Assembly: GCA_016293535.1 (NCBI GenBank)
Contig: JAEDEB010000018.1
Coordinates: 1-37,361, forward strand
Source: Bacteroidales bacterium
GTDB taxonomy: Bacteria; Bacteroidota; Bacteroidia; Bacteroidales; UBA932
DNA: 37,361 nt
Reading direction: 5' to 3'
Below, piece by piece: positions 7,527-15,516 of the stretch (the stretch's first letter is position 1; every line of letters starts with the position of its first letter). Position numbers and translations under genes: made by a program. Below the pieces are notes generated by a model. That model saw only the letters and a list, made by a program, of their open reading frames with translations. It ran no database searches and was not told where the DNA came from.

Positions 7527-7534
7527 CAAAGTTA
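7527..7534 (-). promoter_or_regulatory. Promoter -7 box of gmk
   Basis: The minus strand reads TAACTTTG, an exact TAnnTTTG match, 17 nt before the gmk ATG. A T-rich stretch lies about where the -33 element should be; it overlaps the T-tail of the fba terminator region. Confidence 0.6.
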
Positions 7535-7552
7535 GCAATCATTCACGAACTC

Positions 7553-7599
7553 GAAAAAAAGAAGAGAGTGACTGTCAGTCTGTCGACATTCAGTCACTC
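7553..7599 (-). terminator. Terminator of fba
   Basis: GAGTGACTG (7566-7574) pairs with CAGTCACTC (7591-7599) across a 16-nt loop. On the minus strand the stem is followed by TCTTC and seven T residues (7560-7554). It lies between the fba stop and the gmk promoter. Confidence 0.8.
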
Positions 7600-7625
7600 C
7601 CTTCAATATTCTTGCGGAGTCGCTG

Positions 7626-8627
7626 TTACTCTGCCTTGCCGTTGGAGCCGAGTACATTCACAATCTTGTGGATGTAGAGCTTCTTCATGTTGTCGCGGGC
7701 AGGACCGAGGTACTTGCGAGGGTCGAACTCTGCCGGCTTCTCAGCGAATACCTTGCGGATGGCAGCGGTCATTGCGAGACGGGAGTCGGAGTCGATGTTG
7801 ATCTTGCATACAGCGCTCTTTGCAGCCTCGCGGAGCTGCTCCTCAGGAATGCCTACTGCAGCCTTGAGGGCACCGCCGAACTTGTTGATGGTGTCAACTT
7901 CCTCCTGCGGAACTGAAGAGGAACCATGGAGAACGATAGGGAAGCCAGGGAGTTTTGCCTCAACCTCGTGGAGCACGTCGAATGCGAGTGGCGGCGGTAC
8001 GAGACGGCCGGTCTTAGGATCGACGGTGCACTGCTCAGGAGTGAACTTGTATGCTCCGTGGGAAGTTCCGATGGAGATTGCGAGGGAGTCGCAGCCGGTG
8101 CGGGTGGCGAAGTCGATCACCTCCTCAGGCTTGGTGTAGTGGGAAACCTCGGAAGCAACCTCATCCTCTACGCCTGCGAGAACGCCGAGCTCGGCCTCTA
8201 CGGTAACATCATACTGGTGTGCATAGTCGACAACCTTCTTGGTAAGAGCGACATTCTCCTCGTATGGGAGTGATGATGCATCGATCATTACGGAAGAGAA
8301 GCCCATGTCGACGCAGCTCTTGCAAAGCTCGAAGCTGTCACCGTGGTCGAGGTGAAGCACAATCTGCGGATGCTCCCAACCAAGTTCCTTTGCGTACTCG
8401 ACAGCACCCTCTGCCATATAGCGGAGAAGGGTCTGGTTCGCATAGTTGCGGGCACCCTTGGAAACCTGGAGAATAACTGGAGACTTGGTCTCTGCGGCTG
8501 CCTGGATGATAGCCTGGAGCTGCTCCATGTTGTTGAAGTTGAATGCAGGAATGGCGTAGCCACCTGCTACGGCCTTGGCGAACATCTCTCTGGTGTTCAC
8601 GAGACCCAATTCCTTGAATGATACCAT
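7626..8627 (-). CDS. fba: Fructose-bisphosphate aldolase, class II
   Basis: This 333-aa zinc enzyme splits fructose 1,6-bisphosphate into dihydroxyacetone phosphate and glyceraldehyde 3-phosphate. Class II signatures are visible: PAFNFNNMEQ near the start, LHLDHGDS with zinc ligands, MIDASSLPYEENV, EAELGVLAGVEDEV, the SIGTSHGAYKF region, LHGSSSVP and KINIDSDSRL. The ATG at 8627 is the natural start. It appears to be transcribed alone, with a terminator downstream and a short AT-rich leader upstream. Confidence 0.96.
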   Translation of the reverse strand: MVSFKELGLVNTREMFAKAVAGGYAIPAFNFNNMEQLQAIIQAAAETKSPVILQVSKGARNYANQTLLRYMAEGAVEYAKELGWEHPQIVLHLDHGDSFELCKSCVDMGFSSVMIDASSLPYEENVALTKKVVDYAHQYDVTVEAELGVLAGVEDEVASEVSHYTKPEEVIDFATRTGCDSLAISIGTSHGAYKFTPEQCTVDPKTGRLVPPPLAFDVLHEVEAKLPGFPIVLHGSSSVPQEEVDTINKFGGALKAAVGIPEEQLREAAKSAVCKINIDSDSRLAMTAAIRKVFAEKPAEFDPRKYLGPARDNMKKLYIHKIVNVLGSNGKAE

Positions 8628-8653
8628 AATATTTTTAAAAAAGTTTAAAAATC

Positions 8654-8672
8654 AATTTTGCGGGGCAAAATT
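8654..8672 (-). other. Short perfect inverted repeat before fba
   Basis: AATTTTGC (8654-8661) and GCAAAATT (8665-8672) form an 8-bp perfect inverted repeat with a 3-nt loop, overlapping the stop codon of the 46-aa gene and followed on the minus strand by T-rich sequence. It could be a weak terminator for that gene or an operator of fba; the sequence does not decide. Confidence 0.35.
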
Positions 8673-8811
8673 ATTTATTTTTCTGGTGTTCTGCAAGTTT
8701 TTTGCGATACTCCTCCATCAGCTTACGCCTCCGTTCGCTTTTCTTGCGGGCGAGGACGGCCTGCCTTGCCTCGAAGTCTGCCCTCTGCTTTTCAAGATAG
8801 TTGTCCGCCAT
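8671..8811 (-). CDS. Small basic coiled protein (46 aa)
   Basis: A complete 46-codon frame starts at ATG 8811, 8 bp after the nif3 stop, and ends with TAA. It begins MADNYLEKQRADFEARQAV and is dominated by Arg, Lys, Glu and Ala in a charged helical pattern, ending HQKNK; no hydrophobic segment is present. Similar short MADNYLE-type proteins are, as I recall, found in Bacteroidales, but I know no function. The tight spacing suggests co-translation with nif3. It is below the usual ORF cut-off but has good start context and amino-acid composition. Confidence 0.6.
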   Translation of the reverse strand: MADNYLEKQRADFEARQAVLARKKSERRRKLMEEYRKKLAEHQKNK

Positions 8812-8819
8812 GGCTCACT

Positions 8820-9599
8820 CTACTTCATATACTGTATAGGATTGGTGCAGATGCCGGTCTCCAGGACCTTCAGCTGAGGGAATTCCCTGCTGAGATATTC
8901 CTTCAGCAGAGCGATGGTGTATTGCTCGCTCTGATAGTGCCCCATCTCCACGAGTATGAGCCCGGGGTCGAAATAGTCGTGATAGCGTATCTCGCCGGTG
9001 ATGAAACAGTCCGCTCCCGCCCTTGCCGCCGCTTCCGCGAGAAATCCGCCGGCGCCTCCGCAAATGGCCACCTTCGAAATCCTTCGTCCCCTGCAGTCGC
9101 TGTGACGCAGGCATTCGACACGGAATTCCTTCCTGAGTCTTCGCAGGAAATCCGTCGCATCTTCCGGCTCCGGCAGAGTCCCCACAAGTCCGCTTCCGGA
9201 TTTCCCGTCCGCAGCGGGTTCCAGCCATTCTGTCCCTACCAGACCTATTCTGTCAGCTATCCTCCTGTTGACTCCTTCGGCCGCATTGTCCAGGCTGGTA
9301 TGCGCCGAGTAGATGTTCAGCCCGTTGAGTATGGCGTATGTCACGCATCTTTCCGGCAGACTGTCCCCGGTGAGATGCTTCAGCGGATGGAAAATCAGCG
9401 GGTGATGGGAAATGACGGTCCGGCAGCCTTTCAGCAGAGCCTCATCGAGCACCTCGGGCGTGATGTCCAGACACACGAGCACCCCGCCGCTCTCAGCCTC
9501 CATGTTCCCGACCTGAAAGCCGCTGTTGTCCCAACTGTCCTGCCCGGAAAGCGGCGCAAGCTTTTCCACCGCCGCAATTATGTCCTTGACCTTTGTCAT
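8820..9599 (-). CDS. Nif3-like dinuclear metal-centre protein
   Basis: The product (259 aa) belongs to the Nif3/YbgI family (GTP cyclohydrolase I type 2 homologues), hexameric proteins with a two-metal site. Metal-binding motifs are seen: ISHHPLIFH in the first half, SAHTSLDN in the middle, and the C-terminal GHYQSEQYT region with conserved His and Glu. It is short and resembles E. coli YbgI; it lacks the roughly 100-aa insert of longer Nif3 proteins. The physiological reaction is unsettled. It is followed by a 46-aa gene and preceded by a copy of the recurring intergenic element directly at the ATG. Confidence 0.9.
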   Translation of the reverse strand: MTKVKDIIAAVEKLAPLSGQDSWDNSGFQVGNMEAESGGVLVCLDITPEVLDEALLKGCRTVISHHPLIFHPLKHLTGDSLPERCVTYAILNGLNIYSAHTSLDNAAEGVNRRIADRIGLVGTEWLEPAADGKSGSGLVGTLPEPEDATDFLRRLRKEFRVECLRHSDCRGRRISKVAICGGAGGFLAEAAARAGADCFITGEIRYHDYFDPGLILVEMGHYQSEQYTIALLKEYLSREFPQLKVLETGICTNPIQYMK

Positions 9600-9602
9600 A
9601 AC

Positions 9603-9618
9603 TTATTTGAAGATTGCT
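9603..9618. repeat. Recurring intergenic element, copy A
   Basis: The sequence TTATTTGAAGATTGCT is, on the minus strand, AGCAATCTTCAAATAA and sits 3 nt before the nif3 ATG. It matches three other strong copies at 12349, 23624 and 30082. Confidence 0.6.
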
Positions 9619-9651
9619 GATTCAAATTTCGTGGAGAATGATTATGGGAAG

Positions 9652-11457
9652 TTATTTGCGCTTTGGGAAGAGTCTCCCGAAATCGCGTTTGAGCGCCGGC
9701 CCTGCAATGTTTTCCGGAATGAAGGACCATTTGCCTATGACCTTCTCCCTTGAGAGTTCCTCAGAGCATACGGGAGTAATCTTCCCGTTCATGTCCACAT
9801 GGCCGCTGAAATAATCGTATACGAGGCTTCGTATGTCCGGATGGCGCTCAACTATGTAACTGTCCGGATCGGAAGTGTCGATTCCTGCGCCTTCGCTCAT
9901 CAGGAAACCTCCGCCACAGGCCCTGTACGATGTCATCGCGACCCTGTATTCCTGTTCCATCGAGAACGGAGTGCCGTCAGCGAGGGCAGTGATCTCCACC
10001 CTTTCGCCGCGGGGCCTGGTCACGTCCACGGTATAGAATGCCCCGCCCATGGAGTCGAGGTTGTATGAACGGCCTATGAAAGACCAGTGTTTCTGTCCGT
10101 TTCTCGGGTCCTCCTTCTTCTCGATCTTCAGGACGGAATCCCCGCGCCAGGATATGGTCCTGATCCAGTCGTCGTATGAACATTCAAGATAATCCTTGAT
10201 CTGCCGCCCTGTCATCTTGACCGTGAATAGCTGGTTCTCATACGGGTAAATGGTAAACAGGTCGTTGAATGTCAGGTCTCCCGCTTTGACAAAGCCGTTG
10301 AAGGTCAGAGGTGCGGCCATCGACAGTTGCGCGCCGCTTCCTGCGAGGCAGACGGTATGGATGAGGTTCATGTAATCGCACATTCCGATGAAGGATTCCC
10401 TCGTGACGAGAGGCATGGCAAGTTCGCCTACCTTCCTCACCGTGAATGCCTTGACCTTTTCGTAGTCTTCGCGGAATTCCTCCTTCATCCTTTCGTCGAT
10501 CCGGTTTTTGTCGATGGATATGAGTTCTCCTCTTGTCTTCTTCGATACTACCTTCCCATCCTTTACCGTGAGTTTCACAGTGCCGTGTCCCAACTTGCGG
10601 CAGTGGCTGCCGGCATTGATGAGGGTGACCTCTCCCTCGGTGCGGACAAGGGGGCTGTGGTCGTGCGCGCATATTACAAAGTCCACGTTCTCAAGCGATT
10701 GGAGGAGGTCGAGGCCTTGATTCTCAAGCGAAGATCCGTCCCCTTTGCCCGTGCCGCTGTGTGCTGCGACGATTACGACCTGTGGCTTCTCCTTGGCTAT
10801 CACCCTGTCCACAACCTGCTGTGCGTAAGGAAGCAGCGAAGCGAAATCAAGCCCTCTCCAGAGGTCTTCTGTAAGCCAGCCCTTGATTCCCGGATTAGTG
10901 AACCCTATCACGGCAATCCTGAGCCCCTGGCGTTTCAGGATGGTGTATTCCTGGAAATAAGCTTTTCCGCTGCCTTCTTTAAGGGCGTTCGCCGCAAGAA
11001 AAGGTATGTCCATCGTCCTGACGAGCCGGTCGTAAACCGGGTGCCCCGTCTCGATGTCGTGATTTCCCACGACTATTGCGTCGTAGCGCATATATTCGGC
11101 CATGCGTGCATACAGATGCTTCGTCCCGGTGTCCACATAGTTGTAGTAATATGCGGCGTTGTCGCCCTGGAGGCAGTCTCCGGCGTCGATGAATACGACC
11201 CTGTCCTCGCCGAGGCTCTCCCTTTGCGAGTTCATATATGAATTGACTGCAAGAAGCGACTCCTTCGTTCCGCCGTTGACGTAGGGTTCGTTGAAGTAAC
11301 GCCCGTGTACGTCGTTGGTGGTGAATACGTCTATGGTATATTCACCGTCGCGGAGCGTTTCCTGCCCCGAGCAGGATGTCAGCAACAGGGTGCATGCGAA
11401 CGCCGCGAGAGTCCAGCCTGTGGCGATAGCTCTTCTGATTCTGTAGATTATGTCCAT
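9652..11457 (-). CDS. 5'-nucleotidase/metallophosphatase lipoprotein
   Basis: This 601-aa protein is UshA-like and should hydrolyse extracytoplasmic nucleotides to nucleosides. A lipoprotein signal ends with LTSC (Cys29). The metallophosphatase motifs follow in order: TTNDVHGRYF, IDAGDCLQGD, VVGNHDIETG, VAAHSGTG and CAHDHSP. The C-terminal 5'-nucleotidase domain contains NDLFTIYPYENQL and RACGGG. It is divergent from the GSCFA gene, with a TATCTTTG -7 box on the minus strand at 11496-11489. Its product nucleosides could feed the nucleoside hydrolase and ribose locus further right; that link is inference. Confidence 0.93.
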   Translation of the reverse strand: MDIIYRIRRAIATGWTLAAFACTLLLTSCSGQETLRDGEYTIDVFTTNDVHGRYFNEPYVNGGTKESLLAVNSYMNSQRESLGEDRVVFIDAGDCLQGDNAAYYYNYVDTGTKHLYARMAEYMRYDAIVVGNHDIETGHPVYDRLVRTMDIPFLAANALKEGSGKAYFQEYTILKRQGLRIAVIGFTNPGIKGWLTEDLWRGLDFASLLPYAQQVVDRVIAKEKPQVVIVAAHSGTGKGDGSSLENQGLDLLQSLENVDFVICAHDHSPLVRTEGEVTLINAGSHCRKLGHGTVKLTVKDGKVVSKKTRGELISIDKNRIDERMKEEFREDYEKVKAFTVRKVGELAMPLVTRESFIGMCDYMNLIHTVCLAGSGAQLSMAAPLTFNGFVKAGDLTFNDLFTIYPYENQLFTVKMTGRQIKDYLECSYDDWIRTISWRGDSVLKIEKKEDPRNGQKHWSFIGRSYNLDSMGGAFYTVDVTRPRGERVEITALADGTPFSMEQEYRVAMTSYRACGGGFLMSEGAGIDTSDPDSYIVERHPDIRSLVYDYFSGHVDMNGKITPVCSEELSREKVIGKWSFIPENIAGPALKRDFGRLFPKRK

Positions 11458-11486
11458 TGTCCCTTTGTTTTTATAATCCGTATCCC

Positions 11487-11520
11487 TGCAAAGATACCCA
11501 AAAGATGTGGTATTTTTGCA
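11487..11520. promoter_or_regulatory. Back-to-back divergent promoters (nucleotidase / GSCFA)
   Basis: The minus strand carries TATCTTTG (11496-11489) for the nucleotidase, and the plus strand carries TATTTTTG (11511-11518) for the GSCFA gene. The surrounding TGCAAAGATA and TATTTTTGCA are inverted copies matching at 9 of 10 positions, 14 bp apart, the same geometry as at 4911-4949. The GSCFA ATG is only 5 nt beyond its -7 box, so its mRNA is probably leaderless. Confidence 0.6.
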
Positions 11521-11523
11521 AGG

Positions 11524-12348
11524 ATGAAAAGCGTTACACCAGTGTCCGCAGAGGACTTCAGGACAAGGATAGACAAGAATGACAGAATTCTTGTGCTCGG
11601 CAGCTGTTTTGCCGCAAATATGGGCGACAGACTTGCCAAAGCAGGTTTTGACCTGTGTGTGAACCCCTTTGGGACTCTCTTCAACCCTGCCTCCATCGCC
11701 TCTTCGATAAGGCGTCTGGAGTCAGCGACACCCTTTGGACTGCAGGACTGCGTGCCTCTGGGCGCAGGTGCGGGACTTTGGGGCTCCTTCCACCACTATA
11801 CGAAGTTCGCCCGCCCGAGCCCGGAGGGATTTCTGGACAATGCGAATGCCGCACTTAGGGAAGCCTCTGAATTCTTCCGCTCCTGCACGGCGGTGATTGT
11901 GACTTTCGGAACTGCCTTCGTTTTCGAGCATATCCCTTGCGGGAACCCGGACACGGGAGAGGGGATGTCCGGCATAGTGGCCAACTGTCTGAAGAGGCCG
12001 GCGCGGGAATTCCGCAGGTATATGCTATCTCATGAGGACATAGTACAGATGTGGCGGCCTCTTCTGCAAGGACCTCTCAAGGGGAAGAAACTGATATTCA
12101 CGGTCAGCCCCGTAAGGCACATGGCAGACGGGGCCCATGGCAATGGTCTCAGCAAGGCGACTCTGCTGCTTGCCGAGGACACTCTCGTCCGGGAGTTTCC
12201 CGATGCTTCCTATTTCCCTTCATATGAAATAGTCCTCGACGAACTGCGGGATTACCGCTGGTTCGCCGAGGACCTTGTTCATCCCTCACCCGAGGCCATA
12301 GACCTGGTTTGGGAGCGTTTTAGGGATTCTCTCCAGATTGCCCTGTAA
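11524..12348 (+). CDS. GSCFA-domain protein
   Basis: The 274-aa product contains the family-defining LGSCFAANMG near residues 26-35, followed by NPFGTLFNP, a TFGTAFVFEH segment and FTVSPVRHM. The fold is predicted to be SGNH-hydrolase-like, and GSCFA proteins are common in Bacteroidota and proteobacteria, but no reaction is known to me. The frame is open back to 11305, but that start lies inside the divergent nucleotidase gene; the ATG at 11524 follows a TATTTTTG promoter and gives the normal length. It converges with the sugar transporter gene, with 15 bp between stops. Confidence 0.88.
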   Translation: MKSVTPVSAEDFRTRIDKNDRILVLGSCFAANMGDRLAKAGFDLCVNPFGTLFNPASIASSIRRLESATPFGLQDCVPLGAGAGLWGSFHHYTKFARPSPEGFLDNANAALREASEFFRSCTAVIVTFGTAFVFEHIPCGNPDTGEGMSGIVANCLKRPAREFRRYMLSHEDIVQMWRPLLQGPLKGKKLIFTVSPVRHMADGAHGNGLSKATLLLAEDTLVREFPDASYFPSYEIVLDELRDYRWFAEDLVHPSPEAIDLVWERFRDSLQIAL

Positions 12349-12364
12349 TTATCTGAAGATTACT
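12349..12364. repeat. Recurring intergenic element, copy B
   Basis: TTATCTGAAGATTACT fills the 15-bp gap between the convergent GSCFA and transporter stop codons. Together with the preceding AA it matches copy C (23624-23639 and its flank, opposite strand) at 17 of 18 positions. Confidence 0.6.
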
Positions 12365-13377
12365 CAGTTGTTGGCAAGTATGATGAGTGCGAGGCCTGCG
12401 ATGAAGAGGGTGAACATAAGGCCGAGCAGCCAGTTCACGCTCTTCTTGGCGCCCTTGAACTCTTTCCATATGAATACGCCCCATATTGCGGCTATCATAG
12501 GGGCGCCCTGTCCGAGCGCATAGCTGACGGCGGCTCCTGCAGTTCCTGCAGAAACATAGTTCAGACCTGTACCGAGACACCAGATGGCGCCTCCGAGCAT
12601 TCCGACGAGATGGGTCTTTGCGTCACCCTTGAAGTAGTCGGAGAATCTGATGCCGGTATGGGCTGGGTCGTTGAGGCTGAAGATTCCGTTGAAGAAAACG
12701 GTGAATGCGGCCACGCCCAGAGAGAACACCACCAGACCTGCGTAAGGAGTGAGCATTCCCTCGGCAGGACTTTCGAAGTTGTTGATGTCCACACCGTTGT
12801 ATACGAGAGCGGAGAAGAAGGACATTATGAGTCCGGCAAGTACCGCGTATATGATACCCTTGCGGTTTTCTGCAGGGTCACGTTCGGACTTGTCCACCTT
12901 GCCGGATGCGATACCGTTGCATACTATGGCTATCACAACGAGAGCCACTCCGATAAGGAGAACAAGGGTATTGGTCGCAGGATTCGGGTGGAAGACAAGG
13001 TTGTTTATGACTCCGACTACAAGGGCGAGTCCGACTCCCAGAGGGAAGGCTACGGACATTCCGGCCTTGGCCGTGGATGCAGAGAGGAGTATGTTGGATA
13101 CGGCGAAGACCCCAGCGCCGCCGAGTACCCAGGCGATGCTGGTCAGACTGGCCTGCGAGATGTTGGCGATGAAAGGAATACCCACCTTGCCGAAAGATCC
13201 GAGTGTGAAAGCCATGAGCAGGGAGAAGAGAACCATACCGATGACATAGTCCCAGTAGAAGAGTTCGAATCTCCAGCTCTTGGCGGCGAGTTTCTGGGTG
13301 TTTCCCCAGGAACCCCAGCAGATCATAGTTATTACGCAGAGTATTACTGCGAGAAATTGGTTGCTTGCGATGAACAT
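12364..13377 (-). CDS. GRP/RhaT-type sugar transporter (RusT-like)
   Basis: This 337-aa inner-membrane protein has about ten hydrophobic helices and begins MFIASNQFLAVILCVITMICWGSW in two overlapping stretches typical of the glucose/ribose porter and RhaT branch of the drug/metabolite transporter superfamily. Its neighbour on the same strand is ribokinase (47 bp gap), and the locus resembles the Bacteroides rus locus, which contains a transporter of this kind (rusT). I infer that it carries ribose or a riboside from the periplasm into the cytoplasm. Substrate cannot be read directly; rhamnose is less likely because no rhamnose catabolism genes are nearby. Confidence 0.85.
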   Translation of the reverse strand: MFIASNQFLAVILCVITMICWGSWGNTQKLAAKSWRFELFYWDYVIGMVLFSLLMAFTLGSFGKVGIPFIANISQASLTSIAWVLGGAGVFAVSNILLSASTAKAGMSVAFPLGVGLALVVGVINNLVFHPNPATNTLVLLIGVALVVIAIVCNGIASGKVDKSERDPAENRKGIIYAVLAGLIMSFFSALVYNGVDINNFESPAEGMLTPYAGLVVFSLGVAAFTVFFNGIFSLNDPAHTGIRFSDYFKGDAKTHLVGMLGGAIWCLGTGLNYVSAGTAGAAVSYALGQGAPMIAAIWGVFIWKEFKGAKKSVNWLLGLMFTLFIAGLALIILANN

Positions 13378-13424
13378 GGTTATAGTTTTTTGTATGTTAT
13401 CTGAAAGTTGGTCCGGTTTTCCTG

Positions 13425-14327
13425 TCAGTCAAGGTCTCCAATATAAGGTATTGAGTCCTGTGCTCCCATTTTCTGAACGGTGAGGGCTGATGCCTTGGTT
13501 GCGAAGATTGCTGCGTCTTCAAGGCTCTTTCCCTGGGAAAGGGCGACGCATACCGCTCCGCAGAAGGTGTCCCCGGCAGCAGTGGCGTCTACGGCCTTTA
13601 CCTTGCGCGCGGGAACGAAGGTCTGGCGGCCCTCCGTGCATACCAGAGAACCCTTGGAGCCGAGGGTGATGATGACATCCTTGACTCCCATGCGGTTGAA
13701 TGCCCTTACCGCTTCGCTGCGCGACTCTTCGTCCTTTACGTCCACGCCCGTCATAATTGTGCTCTCTGTCTGGTTTGGAGTGATGAGCGATATGTATCTG
13801 AACAGTTCTTCCGGAAGCTTGCAGGCCGGTGCCGGATTGAGGATCACGTAGACTCCGGCCTCGTGCGCAATTTCAGCGGCACGGAGAACGGCTGCCACCG
13901 GGATTTCGAGCTGGAGTATGAGATAGTCGGCTCCCCGTATGACCTCAGCGACGCTGTCAATGTCTGCCGGAGTAATGTCGCCGTTGGCTCCGGCTGCTAC
14001 GGAAATGACATTTTCCCCACTCTTGTCTACAAGTATGAGCGCAACTCCCGATGCCTCGTCGGAATAGAGGACGTGGCTTATGTCCATTCCTTCTTTCCGG
14101 TATCCCGCGAGCGCGTTCTCTCCGAATATGTCACGGCCGACCTTGCAGATGAATTCGACGTTGCCGCCCAATCTCTTTGCCGCCACCGCCTGATTTGCGC
14201 CTTTTCCTCCGGGGCCCATCACGAACTGTCCTCCGAGTATGGTTTCTCCGGGAACGGGCAGATGCTCGCCCTTTATCGTCATATCGGTGTTGCTGCTGCC
14301 GATTACCAGTATCTTTTTGCCTTTCAT
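13425..14327 (-). CDS. rbsK: Ribokinase
   Basis: This 300-aa PfkB-family kinase phosphorylates D-ribose to ribose 5-phosphate. The N-terminal GSSNTDM and GGKGANQA (40-47) and the C-terminal DATAAGDTF (247-255) with catalytic Asp253 are diagnostic, and the NPAPA and NQTE segments are as in ribokinases. It precedes the transporter gene on the same strand and diverges from the LacI-family regulator, with a LacI-type operator in the gap. Other PfkB sugars are possible, but the GGKGANQA/ribose-site pattern and the nucleoside hydrolase in the locus favour ribose. Confidence 0.93.
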   Translation of the reverse strand: MKGKKILVIGSSNTDMTIKGEHLPVPGETILGGQFVMGPGGKGANQAVAAKRLGGNVEFICKVGRDIFGENALAGYRKEGMDISHVLYSDEASGVALILVDKSGENVISVAAGANGDITPADIDSVAEVIRGADYLILQLEIPVAAVLRAAEIAHEAGVYVILNPAPACKLPEELFRYISLITPNQTESTIMTGVDVKDEESRSEAVRAFNRMGVKDVIITLGSKGSLVCTEGRQTFVPARKVKAVDATAAGDTFCGAVCVALSQGKSLEDAAIFATKASALTVQKMGAQDSIPYIGDLD

Positions 14328-14364
14328 CGATAGTTTAGTGTAAAATTGAACCTGTAGTCTTTTT

Positions 14365-14388
14365 CAAAAATGCGAAATCGTTTGCGCT
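14365..14388. promoter_or_regulatory. LacI-type operator 1 (ribokinase/lacI gap)
   Basis: TGCGAAATCGTTTGCGCT (14371-14388) is an imperfect palindrome around a central CG (12 of 16 positions symmetrical), much like PurR/LacI-family operators. It overlaps a CATTTTTG -7-like box for ribokinase on the minus strand (14372-14365) and precedes the lacI -7 box TAATTTTG (14407-14414). The core matches operator 2 at 13 of 16 positions. Confidence 0.65.
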
Positions 14389-14406
14389 TGTTCGGCAAAT
14401 ATTACA

Positions 14407-14414
14407 TAATTTTG
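14407..14414 (+). promoter_or_regulatory. Promoter -7 box of the lacI-family gene
   Basis: TAATTTTG matches TAnnTTTG; a TTTG inside operator 1 (14381-14384) could be its -33 element with a long 22-nt spacer. This would let the regulator control its own synthesis. The leader to the ATG at 14502 is about 80 nt. Confidence 0.45.
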
Positions 14415-14501
14415 TTTCTTGACCACTGGAGGAAGACTTTTTTACAAAATTGCCCTCACGATTTCTTGCACAAACTATTTTAAAAATTGCGCATATAAGC
14501 G

Positions 14502-15503
14502 ATGAAGAAGGAAACTCTCTCGAGCATATCCGCCAGAACCGGGTTTTCCATAACTACGGTTTCGCGTGTTCTCAGCGGCAATGCCCTGAAATACCGTATC
14601 AGTCCCAAGACCGCAGCTGTGGTTCTTGCCGAGGCGAAACGTTGTGAATATGTACCGTCCGCACTTGCTCAAAGTTTGCGCACAAAAAAATCGAAAACGA
14701 TAGGCCTCCTTCTGCCTTCCGTTTCCAACCCCTTCTTTGCGGATATGGCGAGTGTGATCATAGCCGAACTTGACAAGCTTGGCTATATGACCATAGTCGT
14801 TGATACCATGGAGAGCGAGGTGAGAATGGTCGATAATGCGAGGGCCCTTATCCACAGGAACGTTGACGGGATTATCGCGGTCCCGTGCGGTGACAGTCCA
14901 GTCGCCCTCGAAAGGATAGAGAAGGATGTTCCTGTCGTTCTTGTCGACAGATATTATCCGAACACCAGGCTTTCCTATGTCACGACAAATAATTTCAAGG
15001 GTAGTTTCGATGCGTGCAAATTGTTGATTTCCAAAGGTTACAAGAGAATAGTGTGTATTCAGGGAGAACTCTGGTCGACCCCTAACAAGGAACGTGTGTC
15101 CGGCTATATGTCGGCGATGCGTGAATCCGGACTGGAAGAGGAGGCGATGGTTGTGGGCAATGAATTCTCCTCCCAGAACGGTTATCTCGAGACCAAGTTG
15201 CTGATGAGCATTCCGTCAAGACCGGAGGCGATTTTCGCCCTCAGCAATACCATTGCCCTCGGTGCGTTGAAGGCTGTAAGGGAGGTCGGCATGAGGGTTC
15301 CCAAGGATGTGGCTCTGCTTTCCTTTGACGACAATGCCTATATGGACTATATGACCCCGTCCATAACCAGGGTCAGTCAGCCGGTGGATGACATGGCGAA
15401 ACTTTCCGTAAAGATTCTGCTGGATTCCATCAAGAATCCAGACAGGAAAAAGAGTTCTCAACTCGCCCTCTCAGCAACCATACTCCAAGGTGAATCTATC
15501 TGA
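14502..15503 (+). CDS. LacI/GalR-family transcriptional regulator
   Basis: This 333-aa protein has the full family layout: an N-terminal helix-turn-helix (LSSISARTGFSITTVSRVLS, about 6-25), hinge helix region (VPSALAQSLRTKKSKTIGLL), and a periplasmic-binding-protein-like effector domain with VVLVDRY, LALSN-like and LLSFDDN segments. It is divergent from ribokinase and followed by the DUF4432 gene after 13 bp. Two matching operators (14371 and 16672) lie beside ribokinase and the SusCD operon, so it probably represses both until a ribose-derived signal binds. The Bacteroides rus locus uses a different regulator type, so this is a local variation. Confidence 0.92.
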   Translation: MKKETLSSISARTGFSITTVSRVLSGNALKYRISPKTAAVVLAEAKRCEYVPSALAQSLRTKKSKTIGLLLPSVSNPFFADMASVIIAELDKLGYMTIVVDTMESEVRMVDNARALIHRNVDGIIAVPCGDSPVALERIEKDVPVVLVDRYYPNTRLSYVTTNNFKGSFDACKLLISKGYKRIVCIQGELWSTPNKERVSGYMSAMRESGLEEEAMVVGNEFSSQNGYLETKLLMSIPSRPEAIFALSNTIALGALKAVREVGMRVPKDVALLSFDDNAYMDYMTPSITRVSQPVDDMAKLSVKILLDSIKNPDRKKSSQLALSATILQGESI

Positions 15504-15516
15504 AAACCAATATGCT

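Noticed and set aside
13398..13406. TTATCTGAA in the transporter/ribokinase gap as another copy of the recurring element
   Set aside because: Only the first nine bases match and the rest diverges, so it may be chance.
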